Shown: positions 46,764 through 55,423 of the stretch, one piece after another
Layout: each line of letters starts with the position of its first letter
Position numbering within the stretch: the stretch's first letter is position 1
Source of the DNA: Streptomyces seoulensis
Lineage (GTDB): Bacteria > Actinomycetota > Actinomycetes > Streptomycetales > Streptomycetaceae
Direction of reading: 5' to 3'
DNA: 64,000 nucleotides
Assembly (NCBI RefSeq): GCF_004328625.1
Contig: NZ_CP032229.1
Span: forward strand, 1,798,001 to 1,862,000
Program-made: the position numbers and the translations under genes
The notes under the pieces: model-generated
Told to the model about the DNA's origin: nothing
Seen by the model: the letters and a program-made list of their open reading frames with translations, nothing else
The model's database searches: none

Positions 46764-46838
46764 GGCGGGCTCCCTGGTCGTCTGCGTCGGCTCGGTGATC
46801 GCGAGGCTAGCAACCGCCCCGGAACCGGCACACCCCTG

Positions 46839-46869
46839 TTGACCTTCCCCTTCGGTGAAGCCCCAGCAT
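46839..46869 (+). promoter_or_regulatory. MerR-type promoter with 19-bp spacer before the merR-PP2C gene
   Basis: TTGACC (46839-46844) and CAGCAT (46864-46869) are separated by exactly 19 bp. The spacer holds the imperfect dyad CTTCCCC/GGTGAAG. An overlong spacer with a central dyad is the classic signature of a promoter activated by a MerR protein, here presumably the product of the gene it drives. Confidence 0.65.
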
Positions 46870-46915
46870 CGGTGGCGAAGCGAGGAACCGGCCTTTCGAA
46901 GGAGCCTGGACGGAC

Positions 46916-47974
46916 ATGGATCTGCTGACCATCGGCGCGTTCGCCAAGGCGTCCGGACTCTCCCCCAAGGCCCTGCGGCTCTACGACGAGCTGGGCCTGC
47001 TGCGCCCGGCACGCGTCGACCCGTACACCGGCTACCGCTACTACGCCGTAACCCAGTTGGACCGGGCCCGGCTGGTGGCGTGGCTGCGGCGGCTCGGCAT
47101 GCCGCTGGCCCGGATCCGCGCGGTGAGCGCCCTGGACGGGGCGGACGCGGCGCGGGAGGTCCGGGCGTACTGGGCGGGTGTGGAGGCGGAGACGGCCGTG
47201 CGGCGGGATCTGGCCGCGTTCCTCGTGACCGAGCTGACCGAGGCACCGAGAGAGGGAACCACCATGCTGGAACTGCGCTGCGCCGCCCACTCGGACCAGG
47301 GGCACGTCCGCCCCGCCAACCAGGACACCGTCTACGCCGGCCGCAGGCTGCTCGCCGTGGCCGACGGCTTCGGCCCGGCCGGGGCACCGGCCAGCGGTGC
47401 CGCCGTCGAGGCGCTGAGGTTCCTCGACGGGGAGGACGGGCCGCGACCGGGCAACGTGCTGAACCTGCTGGCCGACGCCGTGCGGGGCGCGAACGCTGCC
47501 GTACGGGACGTCACGGAGGGGGCCGAGGACGCGGGCACCACGCTGACCGCGCTGCTCTGGACGGGGTCGCGGCTGGCCCTGGCGCACATCGGGGACAGCC
47601 GGGCCTATCTGCTGCGCGGGAGCGGGCTGTTCCGCATCAGTCACGACCACAGCGTGGTGCAGTCCCTGCTGGACGAGGGCCGCCTCACCCCGGCGGAGGC
47701 CGAGAGCCACCCGCAGCGGTCGCTGCTGCTGAAGGTCCTCGGGGCCGACTCCGACCCGGACCTCCGGCTGCACGAGGCCCTCCCCGGCGACCGCTACCTG
47801 CTCTGCTCGGACGGCCTGACCGGGGTCGTCCCCGACGACCGGATCAGGGAGCTGCTCGCCGCCGCCCCGGACCCGGAGACGGCCGTACGGTCGCTGGTCG
47901 ACGCGGCGAACACGGCGGGCGGTCCGGACAACGTGAGCTGCGTGGTCGGGGACGTGATGCCCCCCGTGGGGTAG
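46916..47974 (+). CDS. MerR DNA-binding domain fused to a PP2C-type phosphatase
   Basis: A 352-residue fusion. Residues 1 to about 70 are a MerR winged helix (LLTIGAFAKASGLSPKALRLYDELGLL, TGYRYYAVTQLDRARLVAWLRRLGMPL). Residues about 120-350 are a PPM/PP2C Ser/Thr phosphatase: SDQGHVRPANQDTVYAG, LLAVADGFGPAG, AGTTLTALLW, LAHIGDSRAYLLR, YLLCSDGLTG and GGPDNVSCVVGD. The metal-binding aspartates are retained, so activity is likely. It is probably cytoplasmic and DNA-bound, coupling dephosphorylation with gene control. AAGGAGCC precedes the ATG. Confidence 0.9.
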   Translation: MDLLTIGAFAKASGLSPKALRLYDELGLLRPARVDPYTGYRYYAVTQLDRARLVAWLRRLGMPLARIRAVSALDGADAAREVRAYWAGVEAETAVRRDLAAFLVTELTEAPREGTTMLELRCAAHSDQGHVRPANQDTVYAGRRLLAVADGFGPAGAPASGAAVEALRFLDGEDGPRPGNVLNLLADAVRGANAAVRDVTEGAEDAGTTLTALLWTGSRLALAHIGDSRAYLLRGSGLFRISHDHSVVQSLLDEGRLTPAEAESHPQRSLLLKVLGADSDPDLRLHEALPGDRYLLCSDGLTGVVPDDRIRELLAAAPDPETAVRSLVDAANTAGGPDNVSCVVGDVMPPVG

Positions 47975-48012
47975 GAAGGGGCTGTCGTACCCGGCAGCGA
48001 AGGAGTCCCCGC

Positions 48013-49467
48013 GTGTCCTCCCTGTTCCCCGCCCTGACGGACCCCCGGACGGCCGGAAGGACGGCGCTGCGCTTCGGCGCCCGGTCGCTGTCGTACGCGG
48101 AACTCGCCTCCGCCGCCGGGGCGGTGGCCGGGCGGCTCGCGGGCCTCGGCCGGGTAGCGGTGTGGGCGACGCCCGAGCTGGAGACCGCCGTGGCGGTGAC
48201 CGGGGCGCTGCTCGCCGGGACGGCCGCCGTGCCGCTCAACCCGAAGTCGGGGGACGGGGAGTTGGCGCACATCCTCGCCGACAGCGACCCGGCGCTCGTC
48301 CTGACCGCGCCCGGCGCCGAACTCCCGCCCGTCCTCGCGGACCTGCCCCGGCTGGAGGTCTCCGGCACCGGGCCGGTCCCGGAGGACGTCTACGGGGACG
48401 AGGACCCGGCGCTGATCGTCTACACCTCCGGCACCACCGGCCCGCCCAAGGGTGCCGTCGTCCCGCGCCGGGCGCTCGCGGCGACCCTGGACGCGCTGGC
48501 CGACGCCTGGCACTGGACCGGGGACGACGTGCTGGTGCACGGGCTGCCCCTGTTCCATGTGCACGGGCTGGTGCTGGGCGTCCTCGGCCCGCTGCGGCGC
48601 GGCGGCTCGGTCCGCCACCTGGGCCGTTTCTCCCCCGAGGGCGTGACCCGCGAGCTGAACGACGGCGCGACCATGGTGTTCGGCGTGCCCACCATGTACC
48701 ACCGGCTGGCCGAGGCCCTGCCGGCCGACCCCGGGCTGGCGAAGGCGCTCGGCCGGGCCCGGCTGCTGGTGTCCGGCTCGGCCGCGCTGCCCGTGCACGA
48801 CCACGAGCGGATCGCGGCGGCGACCGGGCGCCGGGTGATCGAGCGGTACGGCATGACGGAGACCCTGATGAACACCTCCGTACGCGTCGACGGCGAGGCC
48901 CGCGCGGGCACCGTCGGCGTACCGCTGCCCGGGGTGGAGCTGCGGCTGGTGGAGGAGGACGGCACCGAGCTGACCGCGCGGGACGGGGAGAGCGTGGGCG
49001 AGATCCAGGTACGTGGCCCGAACCTGTTCACCGGGTATCTCAACCGGCCCGACGCGACCGGGGCCGCGTTCACCGCCGACGGCTGGTTCCGCACCGGGGA
49101 CGTGGCGGTGCGGGAGGCCGACGGGTATGTGCGGATCGTCGGCCGGAAGGCCACCGACCTGATCAAGAGCGGGGGTTACAAGATCGGGGCCGGCGAGATC
49201 GAGAACGCGCTGCTGGAGCTCCCGGCGGTCGCGGAGGCGGCCGTCACTGGGGAGCCGGACGCGGACCTGGGCGAGCGGGTGGTGGCCTGGGTCGTACCGG
49301 CGGACCCCGAAGTGCCGCCGCTGCTCGCGGAGTTGGCCGGTCATGTGGCCGCGCGGCTGGCCCCGCACAAGCGGCCCCGCGTGCTCCATCTGCTCCCGGC
49401 GCTCCCCCGCAACGACATGGGCAAGATCATGAAGCGGGCCCTGACACCCCCGGACCCGACCCGCTGA
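48013..49467 (+). CDS. matB: Malonyl-CoA synthetase
   Basis: A 484-residue acyl-CoA synthetase that makes malonyl- and methylmalonyl-CoA from the free diacids. The P-loop is YTSGTTGPPKG (about residue 137). The adenylation motif is RYGMTETLMNTSV, the hinge is GRKATDLIKSGGYKIGAGEIE, and the catalytic lysine lies in the C-terminal NDMGKIMKRAL. Sequence and length agree closely with the crystallised S. coelicolor MatB as I remember it. The GTG follows AAGGAGTCCCCGC. The decarboxylase matA and carrier matC are not adjacent. It can feed malonyl-CoA to FabD. Confidence 0.93.
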   Translation: MSSLFPALTDPRTAGRTALRFGARSLSYAELASAAGAVAGRLAGLGRVAVWATPELETAVAVTGALLAGTAAVPLNPKSGDGELAHILADSDPALVLTAPGAELPPVLADLPRLEVSGTGPVPEDVYGDEDPALIVYTSGTTGPPKGAVVPRRALAATLDALADAWHWTGDDVLVHGLPLFHVHGLVLGVLGPLRRGGSVRHLGRFSPEGVTRELNDGATMVFGVPTMYHRLAEALPADPGLAKALGRARLLVSGSAALPVHDHERIAAATGRRVIERYGMTETLMNTSVRVDGEARAGTVGVPLPGVELRLVEEDGTELTARDGESVGEIQVRGPNLFTGYLNRPDATGAAFTADGWFRTGDVAVREADGYVRIVGRKATDLIKSGGYKIGAGEIENALLELPAVAEAAVTGEPDADLGERVVAWVVPADPEVPPLLAELAGHVAARLAPHKRPRVLHLLPALPRNDMGKIMKRALTPPDPTR

Positions 49468-49669
49468 CACCCCCGGACCCGGCTCAGTGACACTCCCGGG
49501 CCCCGAGGGCCAGCCCGACACGGCATGGTCGCGCCGAAACCCCCCATTCAGCGGCGCCCCGCCCGGCCCCCTCCAGAAGGCACCCGCGCCGGTGCCCGCG
49601 CAGGATTTCCAGTGAGGCCCGCCGGACCAGGGGGCCCGCCCATGGTCAGCGCACTCGGGAGGAACTGCC

Positions 49670-50707
49670 GTGACCGTCAGCCTGGAGCAGTTGAGCCGCT
49701 GCCACTTCGCCGTCGACCTGGGCGCGGCCCGCACCCGGGTGTTCGTGAAGGGTGCCGGACTCGTCGTCGACCAGCCCTCGGTGGCGGCCGTGAACACCCG
49801 TACCGGCGCGCTCATCGCGGTCGGTGACTTCGCGGAGCAGATGACCGGGCGCACCCCGCAGTACATCCGGGTGGTGCGGCCGGTGTCCGGGGGCACGGTG
49901 GTCGACATCGAGATGGCGCAGCGCATGCTGCGGCACCTGATCGGCGACCGGATGCGCCGCGCGCTGCGCCGCAAGCCCCGGCTGCGCGCGGCCGCCTGCA
50001 CCCCGCACGAGGCCGACCCGCTGGCCCGCCGGGCGACGATCGAGACGCTGGTCGGGCTCGGCGCGCGCCGGGTGGAACTGGTGGACACCCTGATCGCGGC
50101 GGCCGTCGGCTGCGGGCTCCCGGTGGAACGCCCCGAGGCCACCATGGTGATGGTGTGCGGGGCGGCGGCCACCCAGGTCGCGGTGCTGTCGCTGGGCTCG
50201 ATCGTCACCGCCGAGCGCATCCCGGTCGGCGGTGAGGCGGTGGACCGGGCGATCGTGCAACACCTGCGGCACGAGCACGAGTTGATGCTGCCCAGCCAGT
50301 CGGTGCGGCCGCTTCAGATCGCCCTCTCGGACAACGGTCTGACCCCGCAGGGCCCGGTGTCCACCGAGATCCACGGCCGGGACGTGGCCACGGGCCTCGC
50401 CCGGAGTGTGCGGGTGGACACGGCCGCGATGCGCGACGCGATCCACACCCCGCTGCTGGCCGTCCTCGACGGCATCGGCAAGGTGCTGCGGGACTGCCCG
50501 CCGGATCTGGTGGCCGATCTGGTGGACCGGGGCATCATGATGGTCGGCGGCACCGCGCTGCTGCCGGGCCTGGACAAGATGCTCCAGGAGGCCATCGGCA
50601 TCCCGGTGCACATCGCGGAACGCCCCGACATCTGTGCCGTACAGGGCCTTGGCGCCATGCTGGAAGGGCGGATCGCCCCGCTGGTCCTGGCCCCGCTGGC
50701 CGCCTGA
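49670..50707 (+). CDS. mbl: Actin-like cytoskeletal protein Mbl (MreB family)
   Basis: A 345-residue actin-fold ATPase. The phosphate 1 loop is FAVDLGAARTRVFV (about residue 13), the connect/phosphate 2 region lies around MVMVCGAAATQVAVLSLG, and the adenosine loop is IMMVGGTALLPGLDKML. The MreB-typical glycines in phosphate 2 (normally DIGGGT) are replaced by VCGAAAT, suggesting altered ATPase behaviour. It stands alone, not in an mreBCD operon, as described for the streptomycete Mbl involved in spore-wall integrity. GTG at 49670 follows GGGAGGAACTGCC. Confidence 0.9.
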   Translation: MTVSLEQLSRCHFAVDLGAARTRVFVKGAGLVVDQPSVAAVNTRTGALIAVGDFAEQMTGRTPQYIRVVRPVSGGTVVDIEMAQRMLRHLIGDRMRRALRRKPRLRAAACTPHEADPLARRATIETLVGLGARRVELVDTLIAAAVGCGLPVERPEATMVMVCGAAATQVAVLSLGSIVTAERIPVGGEAVDRAIVQHLRHEHELMLPSQSVRPLQIALSDNGLTPQGPVSTEIHGRDVATGLARSVRVDTAAMRDAIHTPLLAVLDGIGKVLRDCPPDLVADLVDRGIMMVGGTALLPGLDKMLQEAIGIPVHIAERPDICAVQGLGAMLEGRIAPLVLAPLAA

Positions 50708-51106
50708 AGCCCGTTTCTCAGTAGGGCAGGACGCGCCCCGACGGCGTCCTGCGGTCGATCTCCTGGCCCCGCGGAGCCGCTGGCCGACGACTGACCCGCA
50801 CTCGAATCTGACGCTCCACGTCACCCTCCTCCCAACCGACACCGAACACCGGTAGGAGGACGGTGCCCAGAACGCGACCGCCCCAAGCCCGCCCGGCGAA
50901 AAGAATGCGATCACCCCGTTCCCGGCCCCACGGCCGGGCAACCGGCACACCGGGCACACAACCCCCGCGCGCACCCCTTGCATTAGAGTGCTGTCACTTC
51001 GTACGCCCGCCGCCCCGGAGCCGGACGGCCGCCGTACCGGAAGTCACATCGTTCGCCCCGCGCCGCGCCGTCCGCCTGCCGTGGGGCATGAGCATCTGGG
51101 GTGGGG
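50708..51106. other. Intergenic region between mbl and the DUF1906 gene
   Basis: About 400 bases with no credible gene. It starts with a terminator-like hairpin and contains a TAGAGT box (50984-50989, in the context TTGCATTAGAGTG), a plausible -10 for the downstream secreted protein about 115 bases away. Nothing else was recognised. Confidence 0.55.
50726..50752 (+). terminator. Terminator after mbl
   Basis: GCAGGACGC and GCGTCCTGC form a perfect 9-bp stem with a 9-base loop, 18 bases past the mbl stop. Confidence 0.75.
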
Positions 51107-51934
51107 ATGTCCAGCCATCGGCTGTCCAAGAAGAGTCGTTACATCGCCTGGGCCACCGCCGGTGTCGCGGTCGTCGCCGGGGCCGGCGTCGCGGCGCAGG
51201 TGTCCAGCGCGGCCACCGTCTGGCCCGCGCAGAAGACCTTCGCCGGCCGTGCCTTCGACACCTGCACCGCGCCGTCCGTGGCCGCGATGAAGGCGTGGAA
51301 GACCGGTTTCTACGGCGCCGCCGCCGTCTACATCGGGGGCAGGAACCGCGGCTGCGCCCAGCCGAACCTCACCGCGTCCTGGGTGAAGACGGTCAACTCC
51401 CAGGGCTGGAAGCTGATCCCGCTCTACGTCGGCGCCCAGCCGCCCTGCCAGAAGAGCGCCAACCCGGAGAAGATGACCGCCGCCAACGCGACCTCCCTCG
51501 GCGCCACGGACGCCAAGGACGCGGTGTCCAAGGCGTCCGCGCTCGGCATGAGGGCGGGCAGCGCGGTCTACCTCGACATGGAGCCGTACGACACCACGGA
51601 CAAGGCGTGCGACAACGCCGTGCTGTCGTACGTCCGTTCCTTCACCAAGACGCTGCGCGGCAAGGTGTACCGGGCGGGCTACTACGGCTTCACCAGCTCC
51701 AGCGCGAAGGCCGTGGCGACCGCGACCGACAAGACCGACCTCCCGGGCAACCTCTGGTACGCCCTGTGGGACCAGCAGAACACCACCACGACCGACTGGC
51801 CCTGGGACCCGAAGACCTTCACGAACCACAGCCGCGCCCACCAGTACATGGTCAACAGCAAGGAGTCGCGCGGCGGTCACACGATCACGGTGGACCGCAG
51901 CGCGTGGGACGCACCGGTCGCGATCGTCGGCTGA
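51107..51934 (+). CDS. Secreted DUF1906 (glycoside-hydrolase-like TIM barrel) protein
   Basis: A 275-residue exported protein. An N-terminal signal (KKSRYIAWATAGVAVVAGAG, then an Ala-rich cleavage site) is followed by a DUF1906 domain. This is a TIM barrel related to GH25-type lysozymes: GRAFDTCTAPSVAAMKAW, YIGGRNRGC, IPLYVGAQPPC, the acidic YLDMEPYD strand (candidate catalytic Asp/Glu, about residue 160) and NLWYALWDQQN. It probably acts on cell-wall glycans. ATG 51107 is preferred, with a GTG two codons upstream possible. It converges with the DoxX gene. Confidence 0.87.
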   Translation: MSSHRLSKKSRYIAWATAGVAVVAGAGVAAQVSSAATVWPAQKTFAGRAFDTCTAPSVAAMKAWKTGFYGAAAVYIGGRNRGCAQPNLTASWVKTVNSQGWKLIPLYVGAQPPCQKSANPEKMTAANATSLGATDAKDAVSKASALGMRAGSAVYLDMEPYDTTDKACDNAVLSYVRSFTKTLRGKVYRAGYYGFTSSSAKAVATATDKTDLPGNLWYALWDQQNTTTTDWPWDPKTFTNHSRAHQYMVNSKESRGGHTITVDRSAWDAPVAIVG

Positions 51935-51944
51935 CGGGACACCC

Positions 51945-52469
51945 CTAGAGGCTGAGCGTGATCGCCGCGCCGATGCCGCCCAGGCCGAGGGCCAGGGCGG
52001 CGGAGGGCCAGCCGCCCCGGCCCCAGGGGAAGAAGCGGTCGAGGGCCAGGCGGCCGGGGCCGGTGGCGGCCATGCCCGCGGCGACGGCGGCGATGCCGAG
52101 GTTGTACTCGAGACCGCCGTCGGACGCCCACAGGCCGTGCTGGGCCGTGACCAGCGCCATCGCGTTGATCATGACGCCGATCAGCGCGGCGCAGGCCAGG
52201 GGTGTCAGCAGGCCGACGGCGAGGCCGAGGCCACCGGCCAGTTCGGACAGTCCCGCGATGGTGGCGAAGACCTTGCCCGGCCGGTAGCCGAGAGCCTCGA
52301 ACCCTTGGCCGGTCACGGTCAGCCCCTGGCCGCCGAAGACCCCGAACAGCTTCTGCGCCCCGTGGGCCGCCATCACCAGACCGAAGGTCACTCTGATGAG
52401 CAGCAGCCCCCAGTCGGCGGCGGAGCCGAGCGTGGCACGGGCGGGTCGGTCGGTACGCGTTGTGGTCAT
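51945..52469 (-). CDS. DoxX family membrane protein
   Basis: A 174-residue protein with four hydrophobic helices. The DoxX core is LGLLLIRVTFGLVMAAHGAQKLFG-like (residues about 20-43), then GLSELAGGLGLAVGLLTPLA and VMINAMALVTAQHGL. Family members are quinone-linked or oxidative-stress membrane proteins of unclear function. ATG at 52469 is used. It lies downstream of the amidase gene on the same strand, with a 75-base gap. Confidence 0.9.
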   Translation of the reverse strand: MTTTRTDRPARATLGSAADWGLLLIRVTFGLVMAAHGAQKLFGVFGGQGLTVTGQGFEALGYRPGKVFATIAGLSELAGGLGLAVGLLTPLACAALIGVMINAMALVTAQHGLWASDGGLEYNLGIAAVAAGMAATGPGRLALDRFFPWGRGGWPSAALALGLGGIGAAITLSL

Positions 52470-52544
52470 GGGCGATGCTCCGAAGGCCCCCCACCTGGAT
52501 CGGAAGGTACGGGCGGCTCCCCCCGCGCGTGCCTTCCCAGGCTA

Positions 52545-54083
52545 TTAGCGTCCGGCCTGCAGCGCGCCCCAGGTGGCGGGTCCGACCTGACCGTCGACGC
52601 CGAGCGAACGGCTGGTCTGGTAGTCCCGTACCGCCTGCTGGGTGCCCGAGCCGAAGTCGCCGTCCGCCGTGACCGTCCGCCCGAGGGCCGCGGTCAGGGC
52701 CCGCTGGAGTCGCTGGACTGCGGCGCCGGTGCTGCCCTGGCTGAGCGCGGGCGTGCTGCCGGCCGAGAGGAGCGCGGTCCAGGTGCGGGCGCCCACCACA
52801 CCGTCGGCGCCGAGTCCGCGCGCCTTCTGGAAGGCGGTCACGGCCGAGGTGGTCTTCGTGCCGAAGCTGCCGTCGACGGTGCCCGCGTCGAAGCCCTGCG
52901 CGTTCAGCAGCGACTGCGCGGCCGAGACCTGGGCGCCGGTGGAGCCGGAGCGCAGGGTGTCGTACGACGGGAAGCCGAGCTGGACCTCGCCGCCGCCGGT
53001 GGAGCCGCCGACCAGCTGCATGTAGTAGGTCCAGTTCCAGTTCGGACCCGGGTCGGTGTGGTCGTTGCCGGGCACCTCGGAGTGGCCGACGATGTGCGCG
53101 CGGTCCTTGGGGATGCCGTAGCGCGCGCAGATGGAGGCGGTCAGCGCGGCGGAGGAGCGGTACATCGCGTCGGTGAACCAGCTCGGGTCGTCGACGTACC
53201 CCTCGTGCTCGATGCCGATACCGCTGGCGTTCCCGGAGCGGGCGTGCCAGGCGGTGTCCTTCTCCCGCACCATCTGGGTGATCTGGCCGTCCGAGGACCG
53301 CACCACATAGTGCGCGCTGACCTGCGCCGACGGGTTCTGGAACCAGCTGATCGTCCCGGCGTACGAGCCCTCGGTGACGTGGATGACGACCTTGCTGACC
53401 GACGCCGTGCGGCCGACCGCGTAGTTGGCCGCGTTGGCCGGGACCCAGAGGGCGGAGGGGTAGTCGGGGCTCTGCGCGGCCGGAGCGAGGCTGCCGCGCT
53501 CCGGGGCGACCTTCCGGGCGGGGAGGGTCAGCCTCTCGCCGCCCTCGGCGCGGGCGGTGACGCCCTTGGCCAGGAAGGTGTAGACGGTGTCGGCGTAGAG
53601 CCGGGCGGTGGCGGGGTCGGTGGCGCCGCCGTACCGGGCCAGGAGCGGGTACCAGGAGTCGGTGTCACGCCGTTCGGCCTTGCTCAGCCCGGCATGGTCG
53701 GCGTAGGAGCGCAGGACGGCGGCGCCGCCCCGGATGTTGGCGGCCGTGTCGGTGCGCAGCTCGCGGGCGGTGTCGCCGGTGAGCCGGGAGGCCAGCTCCA
53801 GGGTGTGCTGGTCGGGGTTGCTGACCAGGTGCATCACGCCGTAGCCGCCCGCCTGGCTGGGCAGGCCGTGGTGGCCGTCGAGGTGGGTCTCGCTGTAGCC
53901 GAGGGCGATCAGCAGGTCGCGCGGGACGCCGTACTCGGCCGCCGCGCCGCTGAAGGCGTGGGCGACGGGGCCCTCGGCTCTGTCCGCGCGGGGCGCGGCG
54001 CTGACGGGCTGCACGGCTGCGGCGACGACGGCCAGGGTGCCGAGGCCGGCGAGGGCCGCGCGGCCCAGGGGTATGCGGGGCAT
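52545..54083 (-). CDS. Secreted N-acetylmuramoyl-L-alanine amidase with two peptidoglycan-binding domains
   Basis: A 512-residue exported wall hydrolase. A signal peptide (residues 1-29, cleavage after VSAA) leads to a helical N-terminal domain (FSGAAAEYGVPRDLLIALGY). The Amidase_2 zinc domain follows: KVVIHVTEGSYAGTISWF, HYVVRSSDGQITQMV, IGIEHEGYVD and IVGHSEVPGNDHTDPG supply the His/Glu residues. Two PG_binding_1 repeats close the chain (GSTGAQVSAAQSLLNAQGFD and GSTGAAVQRLQRALTAALG). ATG at 54083 has GGAAGG upstream. It belongs to a cluster of secreted wall enzymes. Confidence 0.93.
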   Translation of the reverse strand: MPRIPLGRAALAGLGTLAVVAAAVQPVSAAPRADRAEGPVAHAFSGAAAEYGVPRDLLIALGYSETHLDGHHGLPSQAGGYGVMHLVSNPDQHTLELASRLTGDTARELRTDTAANIRGGAAVLRSYADHAGLSKAERRDTDSWYPLLARYGGATDPATARLYADTVYTFLAKGVTARAEGGERLTLPARKVAPERGSLAPAAQSPDYPSALWVPANAANYAVGRTASVSKVVIHVTEGSYAGTISWFQNPSAQVSAHYVVRSSDGQITQMVREKDTAWHARSGNASGIGIEHEGYVDDPSWFTDAMYRSSAALTASICARYGIPKDRAHIVGHSEVPGNDHTDPGPNWNWTYYMQLVGGSTGGGEVQLGFPSYDTLRSGSTGAQVSAAQSLLNAQGFDAGTVDGSFGTKTTSAVTAFQKARGLGADGVVGARTWTALLSAGSTPALSQGSTGAAVQRLQRALTAALGRTVTADGDFGSGTQQAVRDYQTSRSLGVDGQVGPATWGALQAGR

Positions 54084-54124
54084 GGGGGTGTGACCTTCCG
54101 GGTGGGGGGGTGGTGGGCGTGCGG

Positions 54125-54156
54125 GGGGCCGGGGACCTCGTGCGGTCCCCGGCCCC
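54125..54156 (-). terminator. Terminator after the M15 peptidase
   Basis: A perfect 13-bp stem (core GGCCGGGGACC / GGTCCCCGGCC, loop TCGTGC) follows the M15 peptidase stop by 13 bases and precedes the amidase gene. Confidence 0.8.
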
Positions 54157-54169
54157 GGGCTGCGGCGGA

Positions 54170-54910
54170 TCAGATGGTGCCGCTCTCCCACCACCAGGAG
54201 CGGCCGAGGTCGGCACGGCTGTCCACGTGCTGGTGGTCGGTGTCGTAGTGCTCGAGGCCGGAGAAGCCGCAGGTCTCGGCCTTCTGGTAGACGGTGCGGT
54301 TGGAGACGCCGGGCACGTCCAGGTCGGCCGCGGTGCCGTACAGGTGCATGCTGTCGCTGGCGCCGCCGATCTCGGCGTTGTGCGCGATGCTGCGGAAGCC
54401 GGAGTTGACGGTGATCGGCACGTTGCCGAGCTTCTTGCGCAGCGCCTCCAGCTTGTACATGGCCCGGCGGGCGTTCTCCTTGACGGCGGCCGCGCTCACC
54501 TTGCCGCCGTTGAAGTTGCCGTTCGAACGGTCGTAGAACTCGCTCCAGTTGAAGTGCGCGGTCGAACCGTCCGACTGCTCAAGGGCGTTGAGCTGCGCCT
54601 GGGTCGCGGGGCCGGCGCTGCCGTCGGCGGAGAGACCGTACGCGGCCTGGAAGCGGCGCACCGCGGCGGCCGTGCCGGGGCCGAAGTCGCCGTCGATGCT
54701 CACCCGCGACTGCGAGGCGGAGTCCGCCGCCCAGCCGGCCACCCGGATCTGCAGCTCGGTCACGTCGGCGCCGGTGGCGCCCTGGTTCATGGTGCGGGTC
54801 CAGTTGTACGCCTGCGCGCTGCCCGAGAGCAGGACGGGCCCGGCGAAGACGCCCGCGGTGGCGGCGAGGGTGCCGCGCAGGATGGTGCGGCGGTTCGGCG
54901 AGAAGGTCAT
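54170..54910 (-). CDS. Tat-exported M15 (D-Ala-D-Ala carboxypeptidase-like) peptidase with PG-binding domain
   Basis: A 246-residue exported zinc peptidase. The N-terminus FSPNRRTILRGTLAATAG is a twin-arginine signal ending in SAQA. A PG_binding_1 domain (MNQGATGADVTELQIRVAGW, residues about 41-110) precedes a Peptidase_M15_3 domain. Its zinc ligands are His in DSMHLYGTAADLD, the Asp that follows, and His in TDHQHVDS. It should cut cross-link peptides in the wall. The two small secreted Cys proteins lie directly upstream on the same strand, with a 40-base gap, and are probably cotranscribed. Confidence 0.92.
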   Translation of the reverse strand: MTFSPNRRTILRGTLAATAGVFAGPVLLSGSAQAYNWTRTMNQGATGADVTELQIRVAGWAADSASQSRVSIDGDFGPGTAAAVRRFQAAYGLSADGSAGPATQAQLNALEQSDGSTAHFNWSEFYDRSNGNFNGGKVSAAAVKENARRAMYKLEALRKKLGNVPITVNSGFRSIAHNAEIGGASDSMHLYGTAADLDVPGVSNRTVYQKAETCGFSGLEHYDTDHQHVDSRADLGRSWWWESGTI

Positions 54911-54950
54911 CGTGAACTCCCTTGTATTTCCGGTCAGAAGGCGTCTGCGG

Positions 54951-55373
54951 TCAGAAGGCGAGCTGGAACGGGACGTTCTGGGCGTCGGAGTCGTAGGCGT
55001 GCACGCGCAGCTTGAAGCGGGTGCCGTCCTTGACGTCGGTGGCGACGGTCGCCCACTGGGGGCCGAACGTCGAGTAGGTGTTGTCGTGGTTGCACAGCGT
55101 GGTGTGGTCCACGAAGACGATGCAGGCGTCCAGGAAGCCGGTGGCCGAACTGCTGAGCTTGATGTTGATGTCGGAGCAGCGCGAGGTGGTGGTGTAGGTG
55201 CCGTACTCGACCGCGGCGGTGGAGTAGCGGTAGGTGAGGGACTTGGCGCCGCCGTAACAGGAGGTGGCGGCGGCGGCCTTCCCGGGCTGGGCGACGGCCG
55301 GGGCGGTGGCGCCGGCGGCGAGCAGCGCGGTGGCGGCGGCGAGTACGGCCGCGGTTCTCCGGGTGCGGGTCAT
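54951..55373 (-). CDS. Small secreted four-cysteine protein, copy A
   Basis: A 140-residue protein of no recognised family. It has a classic signal peptide (Arg-rich start, Ala-rich core, cleavage near VAQPGKAAAA). The mature part is beta-rich and has four cysteines, in SCYGGA, SRCSDIN, DACIVF and TLCNHD, suggesting two disulfides. It is a paralogue of the next gene upstream; both share TSCYGGA, YTTTSRC and ATDVKDG blocks and end in QxAF/QIAF-like termini. ATG at 55373 is chosen, and the ribosome site is weak. It sits between copy B and the M15 peptidase. Confidence 0.82.
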   Translation of the reverse strand: MTRTRRTAAVLAAATALLAAGATAPAVAQPGKAAAATSCYGGAKSLTYRYSTAAVEYGTYTTTSRCSDINIKLSSSATGFLDACIVFVDHTTLCNHDNTYSTFGPQWATVATDVKDGTRFKLRVHAYDSDAQNVPFQLAF

Positions 55374-55423
55374 GGTGGGTCCGATCACTTGTGGAGAGCG
55401 GGAGTTGGGGCCCTTGCGGGGCT

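Noticed and set aside
49441..49497. Direct repeat of CTGACACCCCCGGACCCG at the matB stop
   Set aside because: Two and a half imperfect 23-bp copies of C-rich sequence, probably simple slippage. No regulatory meaning visible.
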